From contig CM060709.1 of assembly GCA_030686995.1 (NCBI GenBank), forward strand, positions 12,298,872 through 12,362,871: a stretch of DNA of 64,000 bases, written 5' to 3'. Position numbers and translations under genes: made by a program. Under the pieces are notes generated by a model. The model made no database searches, had not been told where the DNA came from, and saw nothing but the letters and a program-made list of their open reading frames with translations. Source of the DNA: Artemisia argyi. Taxonomy: Eukaryota; Streptophyta; Magnoliopsida; Asterales; Asteraceae. Positions 20,484 through 33,059 of the stretch are shown piece after piece. How positions within the stretch are numbered: the first letter of the stretch is position 1; every line of letters begins with the position of its first letter.

Positions 20484-23400
20484 TTAGTCAACTTGTTCCA
20501 TCATTCCTAATCCTAAACGCAAGTGGTTGAATAATTCACGCTTAAGGGGTTTTGTGAATATATCCGCAATGTTGTCTTCCGATGCAACCTTTTCTATAGA
20601 TATATTTCCTTTTTGTACATTATCCCTAAGAAAATGGTGACGTATTTCTATGTGTTTAGTCCTAGAGTGTTGCACCGGATTTTTACTTAAATCTATCGCA
20701 CCTTTGTTATCGCACATAATGGGGACATTTTCTAACCTAATGCCATAGTCTACGAGAGCTTGTTTCATCCATAGTGCTTGTTGACATGCCTTTCCGGCGC
20801 TTACATATTCGGCTTCGGTGGTAGAAATAGCAAGAGCGGTTTGCTTCTTCGAAAACCAAGACGTTAGACAACATCCCATAAACGTGCAAATACCGCTAGT
20901 GCTCTTTCTATCTATGTAGTTTCCCGCATGATCCGAATCCGCATAGACGATGGTTTCTATGCCTGATTCCTTAGGATACCATAATCCTAAGTGTATAGTG
21001 CCTTTAACGTATCGGAAGATACGCTTAACCGCTTCTAGGTGAGAGGTTTTGGGATCCTCTTGAAAACGGGCACAAAGGCAGACACTAAACATGAAGTCGG
21101 GTCTACTTGCCATCAAGTATAGTAAACTACCTATCATTCCTCTATACTTGGTGTTATCTACGGACTCACCTTCATCGTCCTTTGTGAGCTTTACCTCCAT
21201 AGACATGGGAGTTTTCATGGGTTTTGAGTCTTCTAGGCCAAATTTCTTAAGCATTTCCTTAATGTACTTAGATTGGTTAAAAAATATTCCATCTTCTAAT
21301 TGTTTTATTTGTAATCCTAGGAAGAAGTTAAGTTCACCCATCATACTCATCTCAAACTCATCATGCATGATTTTGGCAAATTCATCACACATGTCTTGAC
21401 AAGTCGATCCAAATATAATGTCATCAACATATATTTGGACAATGATGAAATTTGGGTCTTTCCTTTTAGTGAAAAGAGTGTTATCTACCATTCCCATGGA
21501 ATAATCATGTTTAATAAGAAAAGCTTTTAATCGATCATACCAAGCTTTGGGAGCATGTTTGAGTCCATATAAAGCTTTCTTTAACTTATAAACATAATCA
21601 GGTTTTGCGAAGTCAATGAATCCTGGAGGTTGTGCCACATATACCTCCTCATTGATAAAACCGTTAAGGAATGCACTTTTCACATCCATTTGGAATAACT
21701 TAAAATCTAGGGCGCAAGCATAGGCAAGTAATATCCTAATCGATTCTAGTCTAGCTACGGGGGCATAAGTTTCGTCATAATCAATTCCTTCTTGTTGATT
21801 ATAACCTTGGGCAACTAACCTAGCTTTATTCCTAGTAACTATTCCATTCTCGTCTAACTTATTCCTATATACCCATTTGGTTCCTATGATGGTCATATCC
21901 TTTGGATTTGGGACTAATTCCCAAACATCATTTGCCTTAAATTGATTTAATTCTTCTTGCATAGCTATAACCCAACTTTCATCCTTTAAAGCCTCGCTAA
22001 TATTCTTAGGTTCTATTGCTGAGAGGAAACAAAAGAAATTGTTTTTATCTTGTGCTTGTGATCTAAGGGTTCTTTGGTTAAGATGTCCTATTATATTATC
22101 TAATGGATGTGATCTAGATTCTTTAATATTAACAGTTTCGTTATTTTCTAAGTGAATGTCTTCATTATCATTTCCTATGGGTTTTGTTTTACTAACCTCA
22201 ATAGCTTCATCTTCGACTAAATCATCATCTTCTAAAGGTAATGTTTTAGGAGGTGGTGGTGTTTCATCAAATGTTACATTTAGTGATTCCTCTACTTTCA
22301 TGGAGTGTTTGTTAAGTATTATATATGCTTTGCTATTTTGTGAGTATCCTAAAAATATTCCTTCATATGATTTTGGATCAAACTTAGTGAGATAGTCCTT
22401 AGTGTTTAAAATATAGCATTTACTTCCAAATATCCTAAAGTAGCTTAAGTTTGGTTTTCTACCTCTTAATAACTCATAAGGAGTTTTTCCTAGAATTCTT
22501 CTAATTGATACCCTATTTAAAATATAAGTTGATGTATCTACGGCGTGACACCAAAATTTTTGTGGGATGGATTATTCATTTAACATAGTTCTACTCATTT
22601 CTTGTAGTGGCCTATTTTTTCTTTCTACTACGCCATTTGATTGAGGAGTACGAGGAGCGGAGAAATTGTGAGATATTCCATTTAACTCACAATATTTTTC
22701 GAATTGTACTTCGTTATCAAATTCCCTACCATGATCCGTCCTAATGGCAACTATTGAGCATCCTAATTTATTTTGGATCATTTTACTAAATATTTCGAAT
22801 TTTTCAAAGGCTTGGGTTTTGTCACTTAAAAATCTAGTCCACGTGTATCGTGAGTAGTCATCTACTATTACTAAGGTATATTTGTTTCCTCCATAGCTCC
22901 GCACAGCGGATGGACCAAAAAGATCCATATGTAATAATTCTAGGCACCTAGTAGTGGATACTATATTCTTAGCTTTGTGACTAGCATGAGCTTGTTTTCC
23001 AATTTTACATGCATTACAAAAATGCTTGTCATATTTTAGATTAGGCAAATTTCTAACTAATTCCTTAGAGGCCAAAGATTGTATTTGTTGCATGTTAGCA
23101 TGTCCTAATCTCCTATGCCACAATATAGAGTTTTCATCTAGGGTTGTTAGGCATATCCTATCCTCAGGTTTGTTTCCTAGTTTCATAACATACATGCCAC
23201 CTTTCCTAATTCCTCTACCTATAATTTTTCCATTCTTAACTATTTCGCTATCCTCTTCGGTAAATGTGACTCTACATTTATTATCACATATTTGTCCTAC
23301 ACTAAGCAAGTTATATGTTAATTTATCTACATGTTCTACATTTTCAATGGTAAGTGAGTCTTGAGAAATCGTACCTTTGCCAATGATTTTTCCACGTAAG

Positions 23401-24587
23401 TCACTACCGAAAATAACGTTACCTCCATTGTATGCCTTGTATGTAGAAAATAGTTTGCGGTTCCCCGTCATGTGCCTCGAACATCCGCTATCTTTGATCC
23501 ATTCGTCAGGTTCCAAGTCAATTCCTAAACATATTTCGTCTATTTCTTTTGCCATAAAACACTTTTCGTCTCTTGGCTTTTCAACATCTTCTTTGTCACT
23601 ATCACTCCATGTTCCACTAACAAAGGCACCTTGATTTTCATAACCCGGTGGCTTTAGACATTCGCCAATGAGATGATTTGGACTTTCACATCTAAAGCAC
23701 TTTCTTTTCCCGTAGTTGTCACTTATATTCCTTTGGAATGCTTTTCTTTCGTCTCGTGATGATCTAGTGAATCTTCCTCGTCTCTTGAAGAACTTCTTGA
23801 ATTCTCTTACGGCCATTGCATATTCTTCGTCTTCACTTTCGTCACTTGAATCATCATCATCACTAGGTTCCTTTTTGGCTTTTAGAGCAATGGATTTGGT
23901 TTGTTCTTTCTTGACTTTGACCGTTTCCGAATCTCTTCTTATGATTTCTTCATGAACCTTCAAGTTACCAATTAGTTCATCTAGTGATAACGTCATCAAG
24001 TTCTTTGATTCTTCAATTGCCGTGACCTTAGCTCGCCATTTTGGATGCAATGCCCTAAGAAATTTCCTAACACAATTTTTACTAGAAAATGTCTCATCAA
24101 GTGCTTTTAAACTTGTGATGATAGTGTTAAACTTAGCAAAAGCATTATCAATTGATTCCTCTTTCGGAATCGTAAATTGTTCATATTGTTGTACAAGAAG
24201 ATCTATTTTATTATCTTTGACTTGGCTATTACCTTGGTGAGTAATTAGTAAAGAATCCCAAATTTCTTTGGCGGTTTTACACATAAAAATTCTTTCATAT
24301 TCTTTGCGTGGTAACGCATTATAAATTACCATTTTAGCCTCATTATTTTTTGCTAATTTCTTTTTCAACTCATCATTTTGTTCTTCAAAAGATACAATTT
24401 CATTCATTTTAGTTTCAACATTATATTGAATAGGAGGAAAATCACCAAAGGTAATAATATGCCAAAGATCAAGATCTTTTGATTTCACATACGTTTCGAA
24501 TCTATTTTTTCAATATAAAAATCCATCACTTTCAAATAGTGGTGGTCTTTGCATAGATTGCCCTTCTAAATATTTTTCAGATTCCAT
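20484..24587 (-). pseudogene. Ty1-copia gag-pol polyprotein with two premature stops
   Basis: One continuous frame of 1368 codons from ATG 24587 to the stop at 20484, interrupted by TGA at codon 26 (24512-24510, Trp expected) and TAA at codon 672 (22574-22572). Order of domains with rough residues: UBN2-type gag 1-270; zinc knuckle [14 protein letters not shown] near 300; protease [10 protein letters not shown] near 370; pre-integrase zinc region WHRRLGH near 495; integrase core LLHMDLFGP to NGVVERKN 550-665; RT 880-1120 with QMDVKSAFLNG and YVDD; RNase H 1210-1330 with YADSDHAG and TTEAEY. Apart from the stops all frames are intact, in keeping with a young insertion. It cannot make a full product unless the stops are read through. 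Confidence 0.95.
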
Positions 24588-24637
24588 AGATCGTTACAAG
24601 TTTTAAAATACAATATATTTTAAAAATCTTGCTAGAC

Positions 24638-24655
24638 GTGGCTCTTGATACCAAT
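24638..24655 (-). promoter_or_regulatory. Primer-binding site (initiator Met tRNA)
   Basis: Minus strand TTGGTATCAAGAGCC directly after the 5' LTR end, close to the TGGTATCAGAGC complement of plant initiator tRNA-Met. Confidence 0.85.
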
Positions 24656-25968
24656 TGTGGAAAACTAGAAGGGGGGTTGAATAGTTTTACGTCTTTTTAA
24701 TTCGTTATAAAAGATAGTTTTAGACTTTACTTAGCTTTTGAAAACTTAGATTCGATAATATGTGATCTCAAGTCTTATACAATATAAACAATTAACAATA
24801 CACAATATATAACAATGATAAGTAATGAAATAAGTAAGAGATGGAAAGATCGAACCGCGAGACAAGAGATTTATAGTGGTTCGGCTACAAGGACACCTTC
24901 CTTGCCCTACTCCACTCCCCGAGCACCTAACTCGAGAGTTTTCTTCACTATATCAACAAGCTCCCTTATGGCGGAGAAAACCGTACACACCAATTTACAC
25001 ACCATTTTACTCACCACTTTTCACACCACAACTTCGTCACACATAAGTCACAACTTCTACACAACTTCTTTAGATCTATCAACTTCACAACTACCTACTC
25101 CACACCTATCTTCTTCACACCAATCTAGTTCCTAACTTTTCTTCTTCATACCAAACTACTAACTAATCACACAATATATATCTAGCACAACTATCTACAA
25201 TTAAGTATTCACAACAATCTTCACAAAGAATAATGTAAATGATCTTTGATGATGCACCAACAACTTGGATGTGGAGATCACAACAAGTTGTAATACTTCT
25301 TGTCTTGAGGGATAGAAGTATTCTTCTCTTGCACTTGAGAGGATGAAGGTTGGATCACTTTGAAACAAAGAATTATACACTTATGATAAAAGGATAAGAG
25401 AATAGAGATTTGGATCTAGATCAGAAAGTTTAGAAGTGCAAAAGGTAAGAAAATTCTGAGGAGAAAACCAGTATTTATAGGGGAGAAAAATACTATTCTG
25501 GAGCGTGGCCGGTCCCCTTAATTAGTGGCCGGTCCCCTAAATGATTAAGGGGGCCGCCTAAGGAATTAAGGGGGCCGCCCCTTCAGAACGTTGGTTTTTC
25601 TTGTCTTTTAGTGGGGAATATTTTTCTGGATAGAATTTGCCATTTTTGGTTGGAAATTTGAAATCATATATTTATAATGGATTAAACATATTCTTTTAAT
25701 TCCAAAAGTAATTTTGTAAAAGATATAAGATGTTTAATACATTTTATAAAAATTTTAGTGATTAGAAAAAATTCCTTTGATCATGAAATGTAATAAACCC
25801 TTTGTTTATTTATACCTTAAGTGATATGGAAACAAAGACAAATATTAAGCACTAAAAACTTGTTTACGTCATAAGTTTTAGATTAATGAGTTTATGCTTT
25901 GTAATTATCAAAACATAGAGACATTGTTAATATGCTAACAATGTTTTAAGACATTATTTATGTCAACA
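24656..25968 (-). repeat. 5' LTR of copia element (right copy)
   Basis: 1313 bp, very close to the other LTR. Carries the TATA box (25479-25471) and the cruciform (25505-25580, one substitution in the second arm: CCCCTAAAT for CCCCTTAAT). Confidence 0.9.
25505..25580. promoter_or_regulatory. GC-rich cruciform in the 5' LTR
   Basis: Same cassette as at 17936-18012. On the minus strand it lies about 25-100 bp upstream of the TATA box, so it is in U3 promoter position. Confidence 0.7.
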
Positions 25969-26077
25969 AAAATGATGAAAAGTTTCCCCCCACAGGGAGG
26001 CCGCCTGCAATTAGCCAACCACAGGTACGTTTTTTACAATCTGAGAAAACCACAGGGACGATTTTTGCAGTTTACTC

Positions 26078-27257
26078 TTTATTTTTCATATAGATATATG
26101 AATGCAAGTCTACCTAACGTACTAGTAGACAATACAATTTGCCCAAACGTTTTGTAGGTGATTTCTCGACATTCAATAATTTCACATCATATTAATTAAT
26201 TTACTTTTTTGTGTCAATATGTTAAGAAAAAGGAGCATAATTATCTCATTGTATGTAGTTTAACCGTATTTATATTCACACACACAAATGAACAACACAT
26301 AATACTAATATGACGTCACAATCCATGTGTCATCGTACATATGAATCTAACATCAAAGATTCAAAGTTCTACTTTTCTGTTATGTATTAATTACAGTTGG
26401 GCTGTTCAAAACTGATTTTACACAGGAAGCTTATTTTGCATCAGTTTGTTATTTGCAGGACTGCAGGTGCTACTATTTACTGTAATATTTACCATTAATC
26501 ATATAGCAGGTCTGAAGTTTCAGAAGATCATAGACATATACTAACAAAACGTATTTAAAATAAAAAGCATACACACAGAACACAACTAATGGCTTAATTA
26601 CAGGCTTGCTGATCAAAATCCAAATTAGGATGTTAATGAGCATGTAATGTTGATTGTTGGCATGTATCAATTCAGTGGATCAAAAACAAAAGATTGTTGA
26701 ACATATCGCTTTCGTTTCTAGTGTATAATCTGCTTATCATCTCTGTGAATTGTGCGCGCAAGAACCTGTGCGAATAACAACACTTCATAGACACACATAA
26801 ATAATGAGATTTTGGTTAAGCTGATTTGGTAAACAAACTTGTATATATTCAGCTTCAAACTTAGATATTGTGCCAAATCTTGGGATATAAAAATCCATCT
26901 GTCACAACTCACGATAGCATACTATTAGTACAAACCCAAAGAGAGCATCAACATATATGTAACTCCAAAAAATAAGTAATAATGCGCAAGTTTGCATTCA
27001 AGAAAAACAAACAAAAAATTTTTCAACCAACATAAAACAAATTTGAAGCATTAACTTAATTACTCCCATGTCAGATTTCAACAATATCATACACTTGCAA
27101 AAAAGTTATGATCCTACAAAATCCCTAAAATATGAAAATCTTCAAAGATAACGTAATGAGAGAAACACTTTCATTCCAATTAAATATGTTTGGTTTGTAG
27201 GTTTGGTTTTGAAATTAGGAACCAAACTCATAAATATAAGCATTTTCTAAACCCACC
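26078..27257. repeat. Segmental duplication, copy B right part
   Basis: Aligns to copy A 44709-46389. Copy B lacks three insertions present in copy A (MITE block 45049-45507, hAT MITE 45607-45783, CACTA element at 46390) and has about 65 bp near 26440-26508 that copy A lacks. Confidence 0.85.
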
Positions 27258-27330
27258 AAGTAAGTTGGGTTTACAAACTCATACCCATTCAAATACTTAT
27301 AGTCATACCGTAATGTAAACCAAACCCCGC
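27189..27330. mobile_element. MITE-like element GTTTGGTTT...AAACCAAAC
   Basis: Inverted ends GTTTGGTTTGTAGG and TGTAAACCAAACC enclose AT-rich sequence. The left part is also in copy A (46321), so it predates the duplication. The CACTA element at 46390 sits inside the copy A version. A related string lies at 30960-31130. Confidence 0.45.
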
Positions 27331-27450
27331 TTTAAGATTAGTGGACTAATCTTAATTTTTTCATGAATGTATAATAGTTTAATTATTCAAAAGTAATACC
27401 ATTGGACAATGAATGTACTTTATAATGAATGCGACACATGTTTTTTGTTA

Positions 27451-27753
27451 GACAAAAATACACCGTTGGTTCCTAAACTTTCCACGAAACATTACAAGGC
27501 ACCATAACTTTCTAAAAACGTTGTATGGCGTCCAAAACATGTGAAAATGAGGCCGATTGCGTCCCTTGACCCATTTGGGCAAGGTCAATGCACGTTTTAT
27601 GTTCTTGTTTCAGGGGCATAATAGTCTAAATGGGTCAAGGGACGCAATCGGCCTCATTTTCACATGTTTTGGACGCCACACGACGTTTTTAGAAAGTTAT
27701 GGTGCCCTGTGATGTTTCGTGGAAAGTTTAGGGACCAACGGTGTATTTTTGTC
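27451..27753. mobile_element. Foldback MITE with 9-bp target duplication (MULE type)
   Basis: Ends GACAAAAATACACCGTTGGT and its inverted copy; arms of about 130 bp are almost perfectly complementary around a short centre (27585-27625). TTTTTGTTA flanks it on both sides (27442-27450 and 27754-27762). No coding. Confidence 0.9.
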
Positions 27754-27772
27754 TTTTTGTTATTTTATTAGA

Positions 27773-27930
27773 GTAAGGGGTATGGTATCATGCCATTTTT
27801 CATGTCGTTATGTCAAATCAGTGCCACATGAGCATCTCACATTTTACATTTACAAGCCAAAAATATATCTCCCTCGTTTCACATGCTGTTTACATGTCGT
27901 TTCACACTTTTTGGGCGTTACCATACCCAA
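27773..27930. mobile_element. Small MITE-like element
   Basis: GGGGTATGGTA near the left end and TACCATACCC at the right end form a short inverted repeat, flanked by TTA-type sequence as in PIF/Harbinger miniature elements. Weak because the repeat is only about 10 bp. Confidence 0.35.
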
Positions 27931-29028
27931 TTAAAACACAAACCAAACAACAAAACTTAATTTAAAAAAAAGAAAAAAAATTTGTAAAATTGGCGCAATA
28001 TGAGTTTAGTCACATTTCAAATGCACAAAGAGGGTGTGATGTGGTAATATGCAAATGACATGTCATTTGTGGCTGTCACATATGAATGACATGCAAATGG
28101 CACAAGGGGAAAAGTGACCACACCCCATGCTCTTATAATTATCAGTAGATTTGGGCTAAATCGCAATAATTGACTTGTCTTTATTTATATTGTCCCAAAC
28201 ATCTCCATGTTGAATAATTGACACTTTATTAGACTATCATCCATCAGATCATAATTGAGGTTTTATCCAAGACCTTAAAGCTCGCCTATGGTATAAAGGT
28301 CTTATTAAGGATAAAAATCCTTCATTTTACCCACATATAATCATCATTAGTTTTTGGGGGTGTTACTTCGGCTACAACTATCATCAATTTTCCCACAGGT
28401 TCCTTACAAGTTAAAAAGAAATCGAACATAAGACTAGTATCTCACCTACTTAATTACGGTTTTACATTCTATACGCAAATATGTATAGTACTTAACTATT
28501 ATACAAGTCTTAAGCTGATAATATACTGAGTATAACTTGACTATTATACAAATCATATGAGCAGGATAATAAAGTATAACTATCACAAATTCCATATCTA
28601 TATGATTGCGCTTTGTTTTTGCTGGCTGCTTCATATGTTTTTTTGTTGCAAAATAAAATAAAAATGTAATAAGAAACTAAACAAAAATGAAATAAATACG
28701 GAGTAATTAGTTTCACATATGCATGCATGCCTCAAAATTCCATGCCCAGTTTCTTGGATATAGTCTTTCCTAATACAAACAGTAACATCTGGTATAACAA
28801 CCACCATAGCATATATGTTGGTGTTCACATGTACGGGTTTATACCCTGAATCTGAGGATTTATAAACTATTAAAGCAAGATTTGAAGAAATATGTAAATA
28901 TTGAACTTTTCTTTTAGATATATGTAAATATGTGCCCTTTAAAAAAAACTAAAACCAAATATCCTACTTATATGCATTCCTAATCCATGAAACAATTTTG
29001 TTTAAAAAATTTGTAAACTAACACAATT
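27931..29028. other. AT-rich spacer
   Basis: No gene. 28031-28125 has a weak inverted motif (GTGTGATGTGG and CCACACCCC) that may be an eroded MITE; otherwise nothing recognised. Confidence 0.4.
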
Positions 29029-29110
29029 ACTCCTTCCGTCTTAAAATATAAGTCCAATTTGACTTTTTGAATCAAAAATTGACCTTAAATGAGCTAAGAT
29101 GTGAGATTTA
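29029..29110. mobile_element. Stowaway-like MITE end, truncated
   Basis: TACTCCTTCCGTCTTAAAAT followed by ATAAGTCCAATTTGAC is the familiar start of plant Stowaway elements (CTCCCTCCGTCCC). No opposite end was found within the next few hundred bases. Confidence 0.45.
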
Positions 29111-29265
29111 CTCACATTATATGTCTTTAACTGTTTTTTTGGAGTAATAAATTTACCGGGTGTATCAACCTTTTACCAAAATTAAATAAATAAAAATTGT
29201 AAAAATGCTTAACTAGATTTGTAAAATATTTGATATTAATTTAATTATTACATATGTTTAAAGAG

Positions 29266-30686
29266 TGATGCGTGGGAATTGCACCAGGCTTTACCTCTCG
29301 AGGGATCTCGAGAAGCTTACAACCCCCACCAGGCAGTGTACCTGATCGTTGTTGTATAGTATAGTGACAAGTACCGGGGGATTGATCGTTCAACTTAGGA
29401 ATAGTGTCACTAGGATTAGAAAACCTAAGAACTAGGTCTAGAGGTGAGGGATGATTCTTTTTGTATTTTTAAGTTTTTAGAAAAGCAAATAAAAATCTCG
29501 GTTTTTGAAGGAGTGGGCGGAATTAGTTGCTAATCAACTAACCCAATGACTAAAATGCAATCAAAATAAAATAACAAAAAATGAAAATAAACTAAATTAA
29601 CTAGTGGTGTGAGCAATATATGGGAGAATTGTGTTTACTTAGATTTCACTACTCCCTAGATATCTTTTACAGGTTAATTACTTGTTACAGTTGCGTGGAT
29701 GACGTATTGTATTCCTTAATACCATTCATGGGGTGGCGTACTTACTTCCCCAATCCTATAAGCTCCTACTTCACTCTTATGTCGAGCCGGCTAAGAAGCT
29801 CCTAACATGGGATCACTAGAATTCGCTCATGCATTAAATACAATCATTAAAACCTAGTACACATCGGTTCATGTTTCTTAAGACGTTCAAGCAAGTTACA
29901 CAATGGAGATCTGCCAGTTTTCTTAAGCCTAACATTGAAATCATTCATCCATTACAACTATAAACAAGCAATCAACCTATAATCAACATCTAGGTTTCAT
30001 TACATCTAAGCAAACACATGAAAGATCTAGCCTAGCATGTTAAAATCAAGACAAGCATAAGATATATTCAAACAACAAATAGACATATTGAATGAATTGA
30101 AAGAAGACTTATCTTAATTGAACATGAAAGGTTTCAAGGGGTGAAAACCCTTGAAAATACTGTTACAAACGACCTAGGGTTTATTAGGTTCGACCCTAGT
30201 ATTCTCCACACAAGTTCCTCCTTTAAAGAATGAAAAATAGAAAAGTATATATAGATTTTGTGAGGTGACGGCGTCAAGAGTAAATGTCTGACGCCGTCAT
30301 CTCGCCGCCAAAAAGTTCTCGGACTGCCTAGATCTGGGTTTGACGTCGTCACGTGTAATCCATCTTCAGGCCGTCACCAAAATAACTCTTGACGCCCTTC
30401 TTCTAACGCCTTCAGGTTTTCTCTGGGTCGTCATGGATTTTACTCCTGACGCCGTCACATTTTCCTTCTTGACGCCGTCAGGTACTGTTCCCAGCATGGA
30501 AAATTAAGTCTTTGCCGTTTTCTTCACTTTTATGCTCCAAAAACGTCTAAAATGCTTTCTTTTCCAGAATTCACTCCCAAAGTACCTAAAATCACAAAAG
30601 GAACGATTTAGGGCAATATTTGATCAAATAAATTCAATTCCGGGCTTAAATGACTCCCTAAAAACGGTTCATTTTTCGCCTCATCA
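29266..30686 (-). mobile_element. Solo LTR (1421 bp) with 5-bp target duplication
   Basis: TGATG...CATCA ends, and AAGAG on both sides (29261-29265 and 30687-30691). No internal region, primer-binding site or polypurine tract, as expected after recombination between two LTRs. Minus orientation is suggested by a TATA-like TCTATATATACTTTTC (30257-30242) with a TGACG-rich stretch upstream of it. Confidence 0.85.
30262..30482 (-). promoter_or_regulatory. Cluster of TGACG/CGTCA motifs in solo LTR promoter
   Basis: About ten variants of GACGCCGTCA occur in 220 bp just upstream (minus strand) of the TATA-like box, including TGACGTCGTCACGTG, which joins a TGACG core and a CACGTG G-box. TGACG is the core of as-1 elements bound by TGA-class bZIP factors in plants. 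Binding here is inference. Confidence 0.5.
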
Positions 30687-30691
30687 AAGAG

Positions 30692-32001
30692 CATGAGTAG
30701 TTACACTCTTTTTTATGCCTATTTTTTTTACAGAATAATTTGTTATTGTTTTAAGTCAAAGGCTCACTTTTGTGAATGTTTTCTCAGGAAAAACACATAA
30801 TATAAAGACATAGTTTTCCGACAACATTAATAACACGGTATCCGCTGTCACAACGACCATGTACTTCAGTACGTTACAAGTAATTTCTTAAACTGGATAT
30901 AGAAAAGTAGTCACTCTTAATTAATTAAAGGACTTTATTATTATGAAGGGTTTGGTGTATATATGGGAATGACTACAAAATTGGGCATGGAATGGGTTTG
31001 TAAACCCATCACCATAGATGGGTATGGGAAAATTGGGTTTCATACCCATTTTCAAAAACTAAACAACTATATTAAAAATGAAAGCAAGAATAAAAGCATT
31101 TTTTAATTTTCATACCTTCAAACCAAACAGCCTTTATAATTTTAGTCATCTATTAGCTGGCACATGTACTGATTAATGAAAAAGTAAATAAAGTATTACT
31201 TTTAATCACCCTCAAGGCCCTCATGATGGCAGTACGATAACTATAAAATATACAAACAATAATAAAATGGACGCTATGACGAAAAAAAACATAAAAGTGA
31301 TCACGATAATACTCTACAACGTGGTTCACTAAAGCTAAGTTCCATGCATCCACGCAACTTAAGACAAACATAAAAGCTTTTCCACTTAACATATAAACAT
31401 ATAATATCATTTGCTAATTGAAACAAATGGGAAAGACTATAACAACCAATAGAAAATTTGTGCACATATATTCTTTCTGCATAATAGTGCATAAATAGTA
31501 AGAATTAAAATTAAAATTTATACATACCCAAAAAATATGCTAAAAAAAACCGAGCACAGTTATCTAGCTTAATTTACTAGGTTAAGACATCCACTAATGT
31601 TGAATTTTATAAAGTTTTATAAGCGTTTAATTTCATGTCATTAATTACATATCTGTAAATCATAAAACTACTGATTATATAAAATTTTTCTCACAATAAA
31701 AAACTATGTTCCAATTTTATAGATGTTTTAAATTACACAAGCATTATAAGTGCACCAATTATGTTGAGTTTACGAAAAAGTTCAAGAGTTAAAGATAATT
31801 TAAACCACAAATATATGAAATGAATTCTCATTATGTTTGATGAGCTATAAATTCTTGAGAATATATTAGATATAATTTTTTGTAGCCAACTCTCTACAAT
31901 CTTATGTTATAAATTGTGAGTCCTTCACTCTCTTCCCGGGTTCTTATTTGGAGAGAAAAGAAGAGAAGTAGAGATGAAACTGAAAAAAAAATCACATAAC
32001 C

Positions 32002-32005
<4 letters not shown>
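30692..32005. other. AT-rich spacer
   Basis: Contains a possible MITE (30955-31135, ending in ACCTTCAAACCAAACAGCC) and otherwise no recognisable gene. Short minus-strand open frames near 31150-31490 show no domain. Confidence 0.4.
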
Positions 32006-32046
<41 letters not shown>

Positions 32047-32175
32047 GAGAAGATGACAGGAAATTATGCCAAAACTTCTCTCATAATCTTCTTCCCAAAT
32101 TGGGAAGATTTGGAGAGAAAGAGGTTTTTAAGCTATTTTTTTCTTACATGTTTTTTTTTTTTTTTTTTTTTTTCT
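32006..32175. repeat. Poly(T) tracts with hairpin between
   Basis: T-runs of about 37 (32006-32042) and 22-24 (32151-32174). Between them TTCTTCCCAAATTGGGAAGA (32085-32108) is a short palindrome. Confidence 0.8.
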
Positions 32176-33059
32176 TCAACTAGCGAACACAAAATTAAAA
32201 ATCATTTCTTTTGCCTCTCCCCGTCTTTTCTCTCTTGTTTCCTCTCTTCATTTCTCTTCTTTACATTTTATACAGAGTTAGTCTTTTTGTAAGTCTTTTA
32301 GCATTTTTTTGGGTCCTAAATTTTTTCTTGTGTAACTTTGATGGAGAATTGTAGCCAAGATATTCTTTTATGTTTTATAAATCTATTATAACATTTAATT
32401 GTTGATGTTAAGGTTATAAATACCGAGAGGCGTGGCGTGACGGCATGACCAAGCCTCACGTCTTCGCGCCCAATGCGAAGCTTTTGAGTTTATAAGGTAT
32501 GACATAAGGTGATACAAAATATGCAAACATTTATATATTTATATTATAAATCAAATATATTGTGCTTAAAAAAAAACGTGCCATAAAGCGGCATAACACG
32601 TAAGTGACAACATGACCAAGCCTCACTGATGCAGTTTTGAACTCAGCATAAATCTTAAGATCTATATGTTGAGTTCAGAACTGCATCGCTCACACTTTCA
32701 TGAAGCCTTTACGGCGCCTTTGCGCATAGTTCCAAACTGCATCACTCACACTTTCATGGAGCCTCTACGAGGCCTTTGCGCATCTTTTAGATATGGTTGA
32801 TGCTCATATTTATTCACACACATAACATCTCATATTAAACGTGAAATATGGAAAAATTCACTTATTTTTGTCAATGTTGAACTAAAAGACAAACTTGAGG
32901 AACCAAAAAGTTTCTAGAATATTTTATATCGTTGGTCATGTTATGACAACAATTAGTTGACGTCCCGGTCAATATGTCATAGTTAATGATTTATAAAAGC
33001 AACCCACTACATGATAATGGCCGTGGCTAATACCTTTCCAGGAAATTGTAGAAACCGAT
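32176..33059. repeat. Spacer with a 60-bp palindrome and a tandem duplicate
   Basis: 32627-32687 is an inverted repeat (GATGCAGTTTTGAACTCA ... TGAGTTCAGAACTGCATC). The phrase AACTGCATC(G/A)CTCACACTTTCATG then GCCTTTGCGCAT is found twice (about 32673 and 32735). No coding frame. Confidence 0.6.

Larger units (their letters stand above)
17074..25968 (-). mobile_element. Complete Ty1-copia retrotransposon with an extra ORF (8895 bp)
   Basis: Two nearly identical LTRs (TGTGGAAAACTAG...TTATGTCAACA) bracket a minus-strand polyprotein. The 5-bp sequence AAAAT lies on both sides (17069-17073 and 25969-25973). Primer-binding site, polypurine tract, zinc knuckle, protease, integrase, RT and RNase H are all visible. 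The polyprotein has two premature stops. Close LTR identity points to a recent insertion; it is younger than the MULE it interrupts. Confidence 0.95.
15398..26077. mobile_element. Foldback Mutator-like element (1.8 kb without the copia insert)
   Basis: Ends GAGTAAACTGCAAAAATCG...CGATTTTTGCAGTTTACTC are inverted repeats, and TTTATTTTT occurs on both sides (15389-15397 and 26078-26086) but only once in copy A (44709), giving a clear 9-bp target duplication typical of MULEs. The whole element is an inverted repeat: left arm 15398-16497, right arm 16500-17073 plus 25974-26077. No transposase is present, so it is non-autonomous. A copia element is inserted in the right arm. Confidence 0.9.

Noticed and set aside
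20484..24587. Plus-strand open frames opposite the copia polyprotein
   Set aside because: Shadows of the minus-strand coding sequence.
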